Shown piece after piece: positions 8,904 through 17,670 of a stretch of 64,000 nucleotides of DNA. The notes under the pieces were generated by a model. It had not been told where the DNA came from. It made no database searches and saw nothing but the letters and a program-made list of their open reading frames with translations. Source of the DNA: Bradyrhizobium valentinum (GTDB taxonomy: Bacteria; Pseudomonadota; Alphaproteobacteria; Rhizobiales; Xanthobacteraceae). The first letter of the stretch is position 1. Every line of letters begins with the position of its first letter. The DNA lies in assembly GCF_001440405.1 (NCBI RefSeq), contig NZ_LLXX01000118.1, forward strand, positions 116,182 through 180,181. Direction: 5' to 3'. The position numbers and the translations under genes are program-made.

Positions 8904-9505
8904 ACGGTTTCTCCCGGTGTGCGGATCGCATCAGGTGCGACCACCGCGCGGATGGCACAGGCGATCAGGATTTCGGCTTGCTCTCTTGGATCGGTGCGGT
9001 CGCGGCCTGACAGCCATGCGCGGCAGAAGATCTGCGCCGGTCCGATGATCTGGCTGAAGAACACTGACGACGTCATCGGCAGCAATTCGCCGCGCGCAAC
9101 CAGCGGCGCACGCCAACGCTCCACGGCTTCCGCAAGACGCGAGTTTTGCGCACGCTGCGCGCCGCGGATCTCCTCCATCCATTCGCTGCGGGAAATCTCG
9201 AACAGATAGCGGGCCTCGCGCCTGCAGTTGAAGACCCATTCGAGATGTGCGCGGATCAGCCGCGCCACGCCTTCCCGCGCACCGCGGGATTCGTCGACCG
9301 CCGCCATGACGGCTGCGTGATAACGGGCAAGGATTTCCAGGAACAGCGTGCCGGCCAGTTCCTTCTTCGATCCAAAGAAATGGAAGAAGCTTCCGTTGGA
9401 CGCCCGCGCGCGGGTTCTGATGGCGGCCACGGTAGCGCCCTCAAAACCGTCGCGGTCGAATACCGCCAATCCCGCCGCCAGCAGATCCTCGCGTGCCGTA
9501 CTCAC
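8900..9505 (-). CDS. TetR-family regulator coupled to the thioesterase
   Basis: 201 residues from a GTG at 9503-9505, with AAGGCGAG upstream. An N-terminal DNA-binding domain is clear: DLLAAGLAVFDRDGFEGATVAAI, then NGSFFHFFGSKKELAGTLF. The remaining helical domain would bind an effector. Its stop overlaps the thioesterase start. Two 10-bp/9-bp palindromic half-repeats lie 33 bases upstream and are the likely operator. I infer it senses an acyl-CoA or related ligand; nothing in sequence proves this. Confidence 0.85.
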   Translation of the reverse strand: MSTAREDLLAAGLAVFDRDGFEGATVAAIRTRARASNGSFFHFFGSKKELAGTLFLEILARYHAAVMAAVDESRGAREGVARLIRAHLEWVFNCRREARYLFEISRSEWMEEIRGAQRAQNSRLAEAVERWRAPLVARGELLPMTSSVFFSQIIGPAQIFCRAWLSGRDRTDPREQAEILIACAIRAVVAPDAIRTPGETV

Positions 9506-9537
9506 TCGCGCTCGCCTTATGATGCGATTAGATCATC

Positions 9538-9559
9538 ACTCTAGAGTATTACTCTAGAG
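9538..9559. promoter_or_regulatory. Tandem palindromic operator upstream of tetR-thioesterase
   Basis: ACTCTAGAGT (9538-9547), ATT, then ACTCTAGAG (9551-9559). Each unit is itself palindromic (CTCTAGAG) and the two are one and a quarter helical turns apart, so the whole site is also near-symmetric. Location 33 bases upstream of the TetR start suits autorepression. Confidence 0.65.
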
Positions 9560-9622
9560 CCGGTCAAGCAACGCCACCCGCTGACCGGCGTCGGGAAATC
9601 TGAAAATTGAAATCTGAAAATC

Positions 9623-10675
9623 TTAGCGCGAGATGGGCGGCTCAGGCTGGCCGGCGGGCGGAACCGGCGGCAATGCGGGCGCCGTAGCCTCTACCGGCGG
9701 AGGCGCCGCGGGTGCTGGCGCTGCTGCGGAGGAACTCGCGGCCTGCTCAGGCGCGGTCGTTGCGGAAGCTGGCGGCACTGGCGTGACCGGCGGCACCGGA
9801 TCGGGCCGGAGCGGCGTCGGCTCGCTGGGGGCGCTCTCCTTGGGAGCATCGACCTTGGCGGTGTCGGATCTGCCCTCGCGTTCCGGCTTTTCCGACTCGC
9901 CGGCGGGCTTCGCTGCCTCGCCGGCCTGCTTGTCGTCCTCGCCCTTGATGGCGTCGGTCTTGACCGGATCGGCCTTGACTGGATCGGCCTTGGCAGAATC
10001 GCTCGCGGCCGTTTCAGCCTTGGCGGCATCCCGAGATGCATCTTCCTTCGCGGCGTCGTCGCGCGCCGCCGGCTCGGTTTTCGGCGGCTCTTCGGCGGCA
10101 GGCCTGCTACGCCTGCCCTGCTTCTGCCTAACGCCCGATTTGCTGTCGGTAGCGGCCTGCACCGGCGCCTGCCCATCCGCAGGTTTAGCGGCTTCGGGCG
10201 CCGGCTGCGGCCGTGCGAGCCGCTTCGCGTCTCGGCCAGGACGCACTCCCTCGCCTTGCGGCGTAGCTCCGTCGGCGCCCGGCCGGGAAACCTCCTGAGC
10301 AGGTGCTGCAGATGGCTGCCGGCGACCGAGCCGGTCAGGTTGATCCGACCTTCCGTCCTGCTTGGCATCCTTCTTCGCCTGATCCTTGCCCTGATACCGG
10401 GGATCGGCAGCGCCGTTGGATAGCAGGTAGGAAGAAAGCACCGAGGCCATGTCGGTACCGGTCGTATAGTGCTGGCGCAGGAACCCCGGCAACGACGAAG
10501 CCGACGTGTTCTTCAACAGGCCACGGGGGCTCCTGTGGCACGCGCTGCAGGTGCTTGAGAATATCTGGGAGGGGCTCTTGCCGGCGTCGAGATTTTCCAC
10601 CGCCTGCGTCACCCCTGCGGTGAGGCAGCCGATCAGGAGCGTCACCGTCGCCAAACTGAGCGCTCGGCTCAACAT
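9623..10675 (-). CDS. Secreted c-type cytochrome-like protein with long Lys/Ala/Pro-rich tail
   Basis: 350 residues. An N-terminal signal peptide (LSLATVTLLIGCLTAGVTQA) precedes a short domain with one CxxCH haem-binding motif, CSACH at residues 43-47, followed by RSPRGLL and a helix ending YLLSNGAADPRY, typical of a small cytochrome c. From about residue 95 the protein is low complexity: charged Lys/Asp/Ala stretches with KADPV repeats, then Pro/Ala to the end. The extension resembles periplasmic spacer or wall-spanning regions. A Met axial ligand candidate is M76 (TGTDMASVLSSYL). The electron-transfer partner is unknown and there is no obvious operon partner. Confidence 0.75.
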   Translation of the reverse strand: MLSRALSLATVTLLIGCLTAGVTQAVENLDAGKSPSQIFSSTCSACHRSPRGLLKNTSASSLPGFLRQHYTTGTDMASVLSSYLLSNGAADPRYQGKDQAKKDAKQDGRSDQPDRLGRRQPSAAPAQEVSRPGADGATPQGEGVRPGRDAKRLARPQPAPEAAKPADGQAPVQAATDSKSGVRQKQGRRSRPAAEEPPKTEPAARDDAAKEDASRDAAKAETAASDSAKADPVKADPVKTDAIKGEDDKQAGEAAKPAGESEKPEREGRSDTAKVDAPKESAPSEPTPLRPDPVPPVTPVPPASATTAPEQAASSSAAAPAPAAPPPVEATAPALPPVPPAGQPEPPISR

Positions 10676-10924
10676 TCCCTGCTTCTCCAGACGTCGAATC
10701 GCTGCCCGCGACGAGTAATGTTGCCGGCGGCGGGGTCACCTTTTAGCCGATTATGACGCGAATGGAAGCGTGCATCTGCGTGATCGCCGCATTCGGGAAT
10801 ATCCACTTTCACTCCAACGGATTAGGACTAGGGCATTCGTACTTGTGACAATATTGATCCATCCCTGGAACCAACCTTTCCGTGGCGCGTCGGTATAAGG
10901 GTAGCTCGTTCCATTGGTGCTTCG

Positions 10925-12175
10925 ATGGACCGGTTGTTGCGTTATTTTTTGAGCCAGTTCATTCGCCGCGGCACGATGATATTTACGGCCGCGAATGGGG
11001 CCAGATTTACCTGCGGTGACGGAACCGGCCGCCCAGTGTCAGCGCGATTCCTGAGCGAGCGGACGCAGCTCCGGATCCTTCTCAATCCCGAACTGGCGCT
11101 TGGCGAAGCCTATATGGACGGCACGTTCGTGGTCGAGGACGGCTCGATCGCGGACGCGCTGGAGATCCTGCTCGGCCAGCCCGAAATGCTCCCACGTTGG
11201 GCCAAGCTGCAATGGTGGCTGCGCTATTTCAGCCGGCACGCCAGGCAATTCAATTGGCGCGGCCGGGCGAAAAACAACGTCGCTCATCACTACGATCTCG
11301 ACGGGCGGCTCTATTCCCTCTTCCTCGATGCCGACAAGCAATACAGTTGCGCCTATTTCGAAACGCCGGATACGACGCTCGACGATGCCCAGCTTGCCAA
11401 GAAACGCCACCTAGCCGCCAAGCTCCTGATCGGACGCGGCAACCGCGTGCTCGATATCGGCTCGGGCTGGGGCGGCCTTGGCCTTTATCTCGCCGAAATG
11501 ACCGGCGCCGACGTCACCGGCATCACGCTGTCGTCGGAGCAGTTGCGGGCCTCGAATGCCCGCGCCGCCGAGAAGAACCTGACGGGATCGGCAAGATTCC
11601 TGCCGAGTGATTACCGCGATATTGCGGGCCCGTTCGACCGTATCGTGTCGGTCGGGATGTTCGAACATGTCGGCATCGACTTCTATGAAACTTACTTCCG
11701 GCGCTGCGCCGAACTTCTCAGCGACGACGGCGTCATGGTGCTGCACTCGATCGGCCGCTCTACCGGGCCCGATGTGACAAGCCCATGGATTACGAAATAC
11801 ATCTTCCCGGGCGGCTATATTCCCGCCCTTTCCGAAGTCATCCCCGCGATCGAGAAGGCGGGCCTTCTGGTCTGCGACATCGAAATCCTGCGGCTGCATT
11901 ATGCGGAAACGCTGAAGGCCTGGCGCGACCGCTTTATGGCCCGGCGCGAAGAGGCAGTACGCCTCTATGACGAGCGTTTTGCCCGCATGTGGGAATTTTA
12001 TCTGGCGGCGTCGGAAATGTCGTTCCGGAAGCAAAACCTGATGAATTTCCAGATCCAGCTCACCAAGCGCCAGGGAATCGTGCCGATGACGCGCGATTAC
12101 ATCACGCGGGAAGAAGCGAGACTGCGCGGGGTGGAACTCGGAAGGCAGCCGCGGCTGCAGTTGGCGGGCGAATAG
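10925..12175 (+). CDS. cfa: Cyclopropane-fatty-acyl-phospholipid synthase
   Basis: 416 residues from ATG 10925. The SAM-binding motif VLDIGSGWGGLGLYLAE and the CFA-synthase segment NVAHHYDLDGRLYSLFLD are clear, as are YSCAYF and VGMFEHVG. The enzyme methylenates cis-unsaturated acyl chains of membrane phospholipids using S-adenosylmethionine, forming cyclopropane (in rhizobia, lactobacillic) acids in stationary or acid stress. A membrane desaturase lies about 10 kb away but is not linked. An internal ATG at 10976 is possible but the N-terminal block MDRLLRYFLSQFIRRG looks native. Confidence 0.93.
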   Translation: MDRLLRYFLSQFIRRGTMIFTAANGARFTCGDGTGRPVSARFLSERTQLRILLNPELALGEAYMDGTFVVEDGSIADALEILLGQPEMLPRWAKLQWWLRYFSRHARQFNWRGRAKNNVAHHYDLDGRLYSLFLDADKQYSCAYFETPDTTLDDAQLAKKRHLAAKLLIGRGNRVLDIGSGWGGLGLYLAEMTGADVTGITLSSEQLRASNARAAEKNLTGSARFLPSDYRDIAGPFDRIVSVGMFEHVGIDFYETYFRRCAELLSDDGVMVLHSIGRSTGPDVTSPWITKYIFPGGYIPALSEVIPAIEKAGLLVCDIEILRLHYAETLKAWRDRFMARREEAVRLYDERFARMWEFYLAASEMSFRKQNLMNFQIQLTKRQGIVPMTRDYITREEARLRGVELGRQPRLQLAGE

Positions 12176-12190
12176 GCAATGGCGGCGCCG

Positions 12191-12397
12191 TCAGTTTCGC
12201 AGGCTGTAGGAGGAGGCATAGGGCGCGCGAGCCGAAGCCGGACGGGCGAGCTGGGCTCGCAACGCAGCAAGCGCTTGACCATCGCAGGGCACGGCACGCC
12301 GTTCCGGGCGCGAAATCTCTTCCATGGTGTCGATCAGCATCGACAGCCACAAACGCTGGGCGCTTGCCGTTCGCCATCCCTTGAGTTGCTGACCCAT
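12191..12397 (-). CDS. Small hypothetical protein (68 residues)
   Basis: Starts at ATG 12395-12397 with AAAGGACG placed about six bases upstream. The protein begins MGQQLKGWRTASAQRLW and is basic and Ala/Arg-rich; no family is recognised and no membrane helix is evident. It converges on cfa, whose stop is 15 bases away. A CRP-like palindrome lies about 100 bases upstream and could drive this gene or the divergent small membrane ORF. Calling it real rests mainly on the ribosome site and the codon pattern. Confidence 0.4.
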   Translation of the reverse strand: MGQQLKGWRTASAQRLWLSMLIDTMEEISRPERRAVPCDGQALAALRAQLARPASARAPYASSYSLRN

Positions 12398-12497
12398 CGT
12401 CCGTCCTTTGATCCGATACGGCTGGCAACCCGAAAATCGCCGGTCCGTTCCCGATTTCGTAACCAATCCGTTCTGCCGCGAAGAAAATCGCACGCGA

Positions 12498-12513
12498 TGT
12501 GATCTACTTCACA
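12498..12513. promoter_or_regulatory. CRP/FNR-superfamily-type binding site
   Basis: TGTGA-TCTACT-TCACA matches the classic CRP consensus TGTGA-N6-TCACA exactly. It is in the intergenic space between two divergent small ORFs (starts at 12397 minus and 12547 plus), 34 bases upstream of the latter. Which CRP-family protein binds is unknown. Confidence 0.55.
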
Positions 12514-12546
12514 GAAGCCCGCGGCGGTCCGTCGTACATCACCGCC

Positions 12547-12663
12547 ATGAACCGGCAGACCTACCCAGCCCCGTTCGATTCCGACATCCGGATCGACTAC
12601 GCCTTGATCGCAATCGGGGTGGCTGCTGCCCTGCTCGCGTTCATCTACCTGGTCCTGGTTTGA
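12547..12663 (+). CDS. 38-residue single-helix membrane protein
   Basis: ATG 12547 opens a 38-codon frame: a polar N-terminus (MNRQTYPAPFDSDIRIDY) followed by one hydrophobic helix (ALIAIGVAAALLAFIYLVLV) that ends at the stop. The layout, polar head plus one C-terminal helix, is common among genuine small membrane proteins. No clear ribosome site is visible, which lowers confidence. A CRP-like palindrome lies 34 bases upstream. Confidence 0.42.
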   Translation: MNRQTYPAPFDSDIRIDYALIAIGVAAALLAFIYLVLV

Positions 12664-12984
12664 TCAACGCTTAAGATCGCGGCTCGAAAACACCTCTCGC
12701 CTTCGGATACGTCTGTCGAAGTCGCGACAAGGTTCAGGCTCTCCTAAGATTTTGCTTGGCATTTTCGCGGAAAACGCTCCCGCACCGCCTGGTTTTGGCT
12801 GAAAGCCCGTCAAGCGGAATGCGCCACGCGATCCGGATTCACACCCCGCATGTGGGAATCGTGCATAAGGCACCTTCGTGCTTTCACCGGACGCGTGAGT
12901 GGCGCTTTATCGCCGCCCGCTTTCGGGAATTCCGACTATCCCGGAATCCAAACAACGCCAAGAATCTGAGCATAATCCGACCCC
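12664..12984. other. Intergenic region upstream of dnaB, no gene seen
   Basis: About 320 bases between the small membrane ORF and dnaB. Both strands have only short open frames without ribosome sites. A possible -10 (GCATAAT) occurs at 12970-12976 just before the dnaB start, but no good -35 is matched. Confidence 0.5.
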
Positions 12985-14484
12985 ATGGCACTGACTGATT
13001 CGAACGTCCTCAAGCTTGCTCCCGACGCGGGAACTCCGGTCTACCGGAGCGCGCCGCACAATATCGAGGCGGAACAGAGCCTGCTGGGCGCGATCCTGGT
13101 CAACAACGACGCGTTCTACCGGGTTTCGGACTTTCTGGAGCCGAAGCACTTCTTCGAGCCGCTCCACCAGACTATTTTCGAGACCGCCAGCAGCCTGATC
13201 CGGATGGGCAAGGTTGCTACCCCCGTCACGCTGAAGACGTTCCTGCCCGCCGACACCGATATCGGCGGCATGACGGTTGGCCAATACCTCGCTCGCGTGG
13301 CGGCCGAAGCCACCACGATCATCAACGCGCAGGATTACGGCCGTACGATCTACGATATGTCGCTGCGCCGCGACCTGATTCGGATCGGCGAGGACATGGT
13401 CAACGTCGCCTTCGACGCACCAGTGGATTTTGCGCCGCGCGCCCAGATCGAGGATGCCGAGCGCCAGCTTTATGAGCTCGCCGAGTCCGGCCGCTATGAA
13501 GGCGGCTTCCAGCGCTTCTCGCAGGCGCTGACCACCGCCGTCGACATGGCGGCCAAGGCTTTCCAGCGTGACGGAAGCCTGTCGGGCGTCGCTACCGGCT
13601 TGCGCGACCTCGACACCAAGATGGGCGGGCTGCAGGCTTCCGACTTGATCATCGTCGCCGGCCGCCCCGGCATGGGCAAGACGGCGCTCGCCACCAACAT
13701 CGCCTACAACATCGCCAAGGCGCATCGCGCCGAGGTGCAAGCCGATGGCACCATGAAGACCGTCAATGGCGGCATCGTCGGCTTCTTCTCTTGCGAAATG
13801 TCGGCCGAACAGCTCGCCACCCGTATTCTGGCCGAACAGACCAGCATCGCCTCCAGCATGATCCGCCGCGGCGGTATCAGCGAGGCCGATTTCGAGAAGA
13901 TCCGCGACTACTCGATCGAATTGCAGTCGCTGCCGCTTTATGTCGACGAAACCGGCGGCCTGTCGATCTCGCAGCTCACGGCGCGTGCGCGCCGGCTGAA
14001 GCGGCAGAAGGGCCTCGACCTCATCGTGATCGACTACATCCAGCTTCTGCAAGGCTCGGGCAAGAAGTCTGATAATCGCGTACAGGAAGTGACTGAAATT
14101 ACCACCAACCTCAAGGCGCTCGCCAAGGAACTCAACGTTCCGATCATCGCCTTGTCCCAGCTCTCGCGTCAGGTCGAAAACCGCGACGACAAGCGCCCGC
14201 AACTGGCCGACTTGCGTGAATCCGGTTCGATCGAGCAGGACGCCGACGTCGTGATCTTCGTGTACCGCGAGGAATACTACCTCGCCAACAAGGAGCCGCG
14301 TATCGGCACCCCCGAATACGAAAAATGGCAGCTCGACATGTCGCTGGTGCACGGCAAGGCCGAAATCATCATCGGCAAGCAGCGCCACGGCCCCACCGGA
14401 ACGGTGGAGGTGCAGTTCGAGGGTCAGTTCACCCGGTTCAGCGATCTTGCGCAGGACGGCAATCTGCCGGATCGGGGCTATTGA
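12985..14484 (+). CDS. dnaB: Replicative DNA helicase DnaB
   Basis: 499 residues. N-terminal primase-interaction domain with NIEAEQSLLGAILVNNDAF and HFFEPLHQTIFE; C-terminal RecA-like ATPase with Walker A GRPGMGKTALA (about residues 226-236), Walker B-type DLIVIDYIQLLQGSG, and the DnaB signatures LSQLSRQVENRDDKRPQLADLR and GSIEQDADVVIFVYR. The hexamer unwinds the lagging-strand template at the replication fork. Length and motifs are complete; no intein. alr follows 41 bases later on the same strand. Confidence 0.98.
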   Translation: MALTDSNVLKLAPDAGTPVYRSAPHNIEAEQSLLGAILVNNDAFYRVSDFLEPKHFFEPLHQTIFETASSLIRMGKVATPVTLKTFLPADTDIGGMTVGQYLARVAAEATTIINAQDYGRTIYDMSLRRDLIRIGEDMVNVAFDAPVDFAPRAQIEDAERQLYELAESGRYEGGFQRFSQALTTAVDMAAKAFQRDGSLSGVATGLRDLDTKMGGLQASDLIIVAGRPGMGKTALATNIAYNIAKAHRAEVQADGTMKTVNGGIVGFFSCEMSAEQLATRILAEQTSIASSMIRRGGISEADFEKIRDYSIELQSLPLYVDETGGLSISQLTARARRLKRQKGLDLIVIDYIQLLQGSGKKSDNRVQEVTEITTNLKALAKELNVPIIALSQLSRQVENRDDKRPQLADLRESGSIEQDADVVIFVYREEYYLANKEPRIGTPEYEKWQLDMSLVHGKAEIIIGKQRHGPTGTVEVQFEGQFTRFSDLAQDGNLPDRGY

Positions 14485-14525
14485 GCGCAGTTGAACCGCC
14501 GCGTTCCGCCGCGTAAAACTATGGC

Positions 14526-15761
14526 ATGAACGTGGCCCCCGATCCCAAGTCCATCCCGCAAGGCACCCTGCTGTCGCCCGAGGCGAACCAGGCTGCCTCG
14601 CTCGCAACCGCAACCGGCGTGCTGACGGTCGATCTCGACGCTATCGTCGCCAACTGGCGCAAGCTCGAGAAGACGGCGGTGCCGGCCGAATGCGCAGGCG
14701 TCGTCAAGGCGAACGCCTATGGCTGCGGCGCCGAGCAGGTCGCGCGCGCCCTCTCTGCCGCCGGCTGCAAGACGTTTTTCGTCGCCACCCTCGATGAGGC
14801 CCGCGTGGTTCGCGCCGCGGCACCTGCGGCCGCGATCTACGTGCTCGACGGCTTCTTTCAGAACACCGGCGACGCCTACGCCAAGTTCGACTGCAAGCCC
14901 GTGATCGGCGACCTCAATGAACTGGCCGAATGGGACGTGTTCTGCCGCCGCTCGGGTTGGTCGGGCGGCGCGGCCATACACATCGATACCGGCATGAACC
15001 GGCTCGGCCTGACCGTCACCGAGGCGCAGGGCATCATCCCGCGTATCAACGCCGGAGACCACGGCATTACGCTTGTGATGAGCCACCTCGCCTCCGCCGA
15101 ACTGCTCAACAATCCCGCCAACGCCAGGCAGCTCACGGCCTTTCGCGAAATCGCGAGTCTGTTTTCCGGTGTGCCGGCGTCGCTTGCTAATTCCTCCGGC
15201 ATTTTCTTGGGCGCCCAATTCCAGTTCGACCTGGCCCGCCCGGGCTGTGCCCTTTACGGCATCAATCCGACGCCCGAAACCGACAATCCGATGCGGCCGG
15301 TCGTCGAATTGAAGGCGCGCATCGTGCAGATCCGCAACGTCGAACGCGGCGATACCGTCGGCTATGGCGGGACCTGGACGGCGCGGCGTCCGACCCGAAT
15401 AGCGATCGTCTCCGCGGGCTATGCCGACGGATATTTCCGCGCGGCCAGCGCCAATGACGGCACCCGTGGCGCCGAGGTGGTGGTCGCCGGCAAGCGCTGC
15501 CCGATCGCGGGGCGGATTTCGATGGACCTGACAGCGGTCGACGTCACCGATCTCGACAAGACTGCGGTGCGGCGCGGCCATATGGTGACGTTGATCGGCG
15601 AAGGCATTACGGTTGACGAACTCGCCCACCATTTCGGTACTATCGGCTACGAAGTGCTGACCAGCCTCGGCAAGCGCTATACACGGATCTACAAGGGCGG
15701 AAATGCCACTGTAGAACCCCCTGCTCCACCGCCAGTGGAGCCGGCAGCCGCTTCCACCTAG
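14526..15761 (+). CDS. alr: Alanine racemase
   Basis: 411 residues. The PLP-binding lysine sits in VVKANAYGCGAEQVARAL, the standard alanine-racemase motif; IDTGMNRLGLT and the catalytic-Tyr loop VGYGGTWTARRPTRIA are also present, as is RISMDLTAVDVTD. The enzyme makes D-alanine for peptidoglycan. The dnaB-alr arrangement is common in this order. The N-terminus is about 30 residues longer than in E. coli Alr, and no strong ribosome site precedes the ATG, so an internal start is possible. The Pro/Ala-rich C-terminus is a lineage-specific tail. Confidence 0.96.
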   Translation: MNVAPDPKSIPQGTLLSPEANQAASLATATGVLTVDLDAIVANWRKLEKTAVPAECAGVVKANAYGCGAEQVARALSAAGCKTFFVATLDEARVVRAAAPAAAIYVLDGFFQNTGDAYAKFDCKPVIGDLNELAEWDVFCRRSGWSGGAAIHIDTGMNRLGLTVTEAQGIIPRINAGDHGITLVMSHLASAELLNNPANARQLTAFREIASLFSGVPASLANSSGIFLGAQFQFDLARPGCALYGINPTPETDNPMRPVVELKARIVQIRNVERGDTVGYGGTWTARRPTRIAIVSAGYADGYFRAASANDGTRGAEVVVAGKRCPIAGRISMDLTAVDVTDLDKTAVRRGHMVTLIGEGITVDELAHHFGTIGYEVLTSLGKRYTRIYKGGNATVEPPAPPPVEPAAAST

Positions 15762-15788
15762 TTCTTCGTTCCAAGGCTTCCTTCGCGG

Positions 15789-15805
15789 CACCTCATGGCG
15801 AGGTG
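15789..15805. terminator. Hairpin between convergent alr and Cys-rich gene
   Basis: CACCTC (15789-15794), loop ATGGC, GAGGTG (15800-15805), followed by TGTCTTAC. It is 27 bases after the alr stop and directly abuts the 3' end of the convergent gene. A plausible but short terminator. Confidence 0.4.
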
Positions 15806-15809
15806 TGTC

Positions 15810-16031
15810 TTACTGCGCCTTCCGGCTGGCCAACACTTTCTTGCAGGCGTCGCTGAGCTGGGGAAGCTGCTTGTTCAGACATGCGACGACACGGCCGCCG
15901 CCGGGCAGCGTACCGGCGCAATATTTGTCATAGTCCGCCTTGCAGGCACCGCGCTGGTCGGCGACTTGAGCAACCGCGGATCCGGAGCATCCGATTGCGA
16001 GCACGAGAACGGCGAAGCGCAGTTTCGACAT
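15810..16031 (-). CDS. Small secreted cysteine-rich repeat protein
   Basis: 73 residues from ATG 16029-16031. A signal peptide (LRFAVLVLAIGCSGSAVAQ) is followed by a mature chain with four cysteines arranged ACKADYDKYCAGTLPGGGRVVACLNKQLPQLSDACKKVL. This is the pattern of the Cys-rich GLG1-like repeat (C-x7-C..C-x11-C) found in many short periplasmic proteins of Bradyrhizobiaceae. The cysteines probably form two disulfides. Function is unknown. Divergent from xth with a 48-base gap. Confidence 0.75.
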   Translation of the reverse strand: MSKLRFAVLVLAIGCSGSAVAQVADQRGACKADYDKYCAGTLPGGGRVVACLNKQLPQLSDACKKVLASRKAQ

Positions 16032-16079
16032 GGAATCTCCAAGCGTCAGGCGAAGCACAGTGATGCCAGTTAGCTCTAC

Positions 16080-16850
16080 ATGAAGATCGCGACCTTCAAC
16101 ATTAATAATGTCAATCGCCGCCTGCCTAACCTGTTGCGCTGGCTGCATGCGGCGAAGCCCGACGTCGTCGCTTTGCAGGAACTGAAATCGACCGATGCGG
16201 AGTTCCCGATTCTGGCGATCAACAAGGCCGGCTACGGCGCGGTGTGGCGCGGACAAAAAACCTGGAACGGCGTTGCCATCCTGGCGCGGAACGCCGAGCC
16301 GGTATTGACCCGGACCGCGCTTCCCGGCGATCGCAATGATGACGACGCGCGGTATATCGAAGCCGCCGTCAACGGTGTCATCGTGACCAGCCTCTATCTG
16401 CCGAACGGCAATCCGCAGCCCGGACCGAAATTCGACTACAAGCTCGACTGGTTCAGACGGCTCCGGTCGCATGCCGGCAAGCTGCTCAAGCAGGACATTC
16501 CGGTCGTGCTGGCCGGCGACTACAACGTCGCGCCAACGGTGTCGGATATCTATCCGACGAAATCCTGGGACAAGGACGCGCTGGTCCAGCCGAAGAGCCG
16601 CGCTGCGTTCAAGGCGCTGGTGGACCAGGGCTGGACGGACGCGATCCGGACACTTCATCCGTCGAAACCGATGTTCACGTTCTGGGACTACAAGCGCAAC
16701 CGCTGGCCACGCGATGCCGGGCTACGGCTCGATCATTTGTTGCTGAGCCCGGCAGTAGCGCCGCGCCTGATCAAGGCCGACGTCGATCGCGAGATACGCG
16801 GCGAGGAAGGGGCCAGCGACCATGCGCCAGCCTGGATCGTGCTGAGCTAA
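16080..16850 (+). CDS. xth: Exodeoxyribonuclease III family endonuclease
   Basis: 256 residues. The endonuclease/exonuclease/phosphatase fold is shown by MKIATFNINNVNRR, the metal-binding VVALQELKSTD, SLYLPNGNP, the catalytic VVLAGDYNVAPT and the terminal LRLDHLLLS and GASDHAPAWIVL. The protein cleaves DNA at abasic sites during base excision repair. The essential N, E, D-x-N and D-H residues are all present. Few bases separate the ATG from the preceding stop-free region and no strong ribosome site is seen. Confidence 0.93.
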   Translation: MKIATFNINNVNRRLPNLLRWLHAAKPDVVALQELKSTDAEFPILAINKAGYGAVWRGQKTWNGVAILARNAEPVLTRTALPGDRNDDDARYIEAAVNGVIVTSLYLPNGNPQPGPKFDYKLDWFRRLRSHAGKLLKQDIPVVLAGDYNVAPTVSDIYPTKSWDKDALVQPKSRAAFKALVDQGWTDAIRTLHPSKPMFTFWDYKRNRWPRDAGLRLDHLLLSPAVAPRLIKADVDREIRGEEGASDHAPAWIVLS

Positions 16851-17065
16851 TCAGCGCCGAATGGTTGGGTCGAATAGCCGCTTGCGAAGCAGCAACGCCC
16901 TTTTCCGCAGCACAAGTAGGACCGAGATACAAATCGCGAAAACAACCCCATGCAAAGTAGAAATGGGCTCGGCTCGCAACACTCACGCCCAGCGTCCGCC
17001 GGCACGACGTAATCAGTCCCGTCCAGTCTGATCAGATCCCAAGCCGGCGGGAGACCTGACGGCAG

Positions 17066-17515
17066 TCAACCCTTTCGCGTATGCCCCCACGCAGCGTCCC
17101 AGTCCTCGCCTGCGGCGTCGATGACGCGGCCATCGGCCTCGAAGAACTTGTTCGGGACCTGGAAAATCGCGAGCATCAGCCCGCCCTCGGGGCACCAGGC
17201 GACATGACGGCTGCCTTCCTCGCGCCAGATGAATTCACCGGCCTTGCATTCGATGCCCTTCGCCGGACCTTCCTTGTCGACGAGCGATCCTTCGAGCACG
17301 TAGGTCTGCTCGATGTTGACGTGCTCGTGGTCGGGCAGCACCGCGCCCGGTTCGAACCGCATCAGCGCGGTCATCAAGCCGGTCTTGCGATCGAACAGCA
17401 GCGTCTTGGCTTCGCAACCGGGGAAACGCGTCTGCTGCCATTCCATGCTGTCGGGGCGAACCAGATGGGAATGCGTGTCTGCGGTCTCCGCGCCCTTCAG
17501 CGTTACGGCGTCCAT
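17066..17515 (-). CDS. Cupin-domain protein, ChrR-type
   Basis: 149 residues from ATG 17513-17515. A single cupin: FEPGAVLPDHEHVNIEQTYVLEG carries the H-x-H...E metal motif, and EFIWREEGSRHVAWCPEGG supplies the second histidine. Closest in style to ChrR-like cupins and acetylacetone/dihydroxyacetophenone dioxygenases. It probably binds a divalent metal; whether it is an oxygenase, isomerase or sensor cannot be told. Divergent from the cyclase at 17671. Confidence 0.75.
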   Translation of the reverse strand: MDAVTLKGAETADTHSHLVRPDSMEWQQTRFPGCEAKTLLFDRKTGLMTALMRFEPGAVLPDHEHVNIEQTYVLEGSLVDKEGPAKGIECKAGEFIWREEGSRHVAWCPEGGLMLAIFQVPNKFFEADGRVIDAAGEDWDAAWGHTRKG

Positions 17516-17670
17516 GGCGATCCTCCGTTCTGCTTGTTTTGGGGCGATCCTAGCAGCTTTGCCTTGGGCCGCCAGCCGGCTGGTGTGCGCTGCGGTGGCG
17601 CTGTCTTGCTCGCGCCTGTTCCGGACTGTAGGATCAACCGATCTGCCGCTCGCGTGGATCAAGGTCGAAA

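Noticed and set aside
12907..14613. A 568-codon open frame on the minus strand across dnaB
   Set aside because: It is antisense to a complete, motif-rich DnaB. Long complementary frames are expected at high GC, and it has low-complexity content with no family motif.
16851..17065. Spacer between convergent xth and cupin genes tested for genes
   Set aside because: Only short frames without ribosome sites; nothing recognisable.
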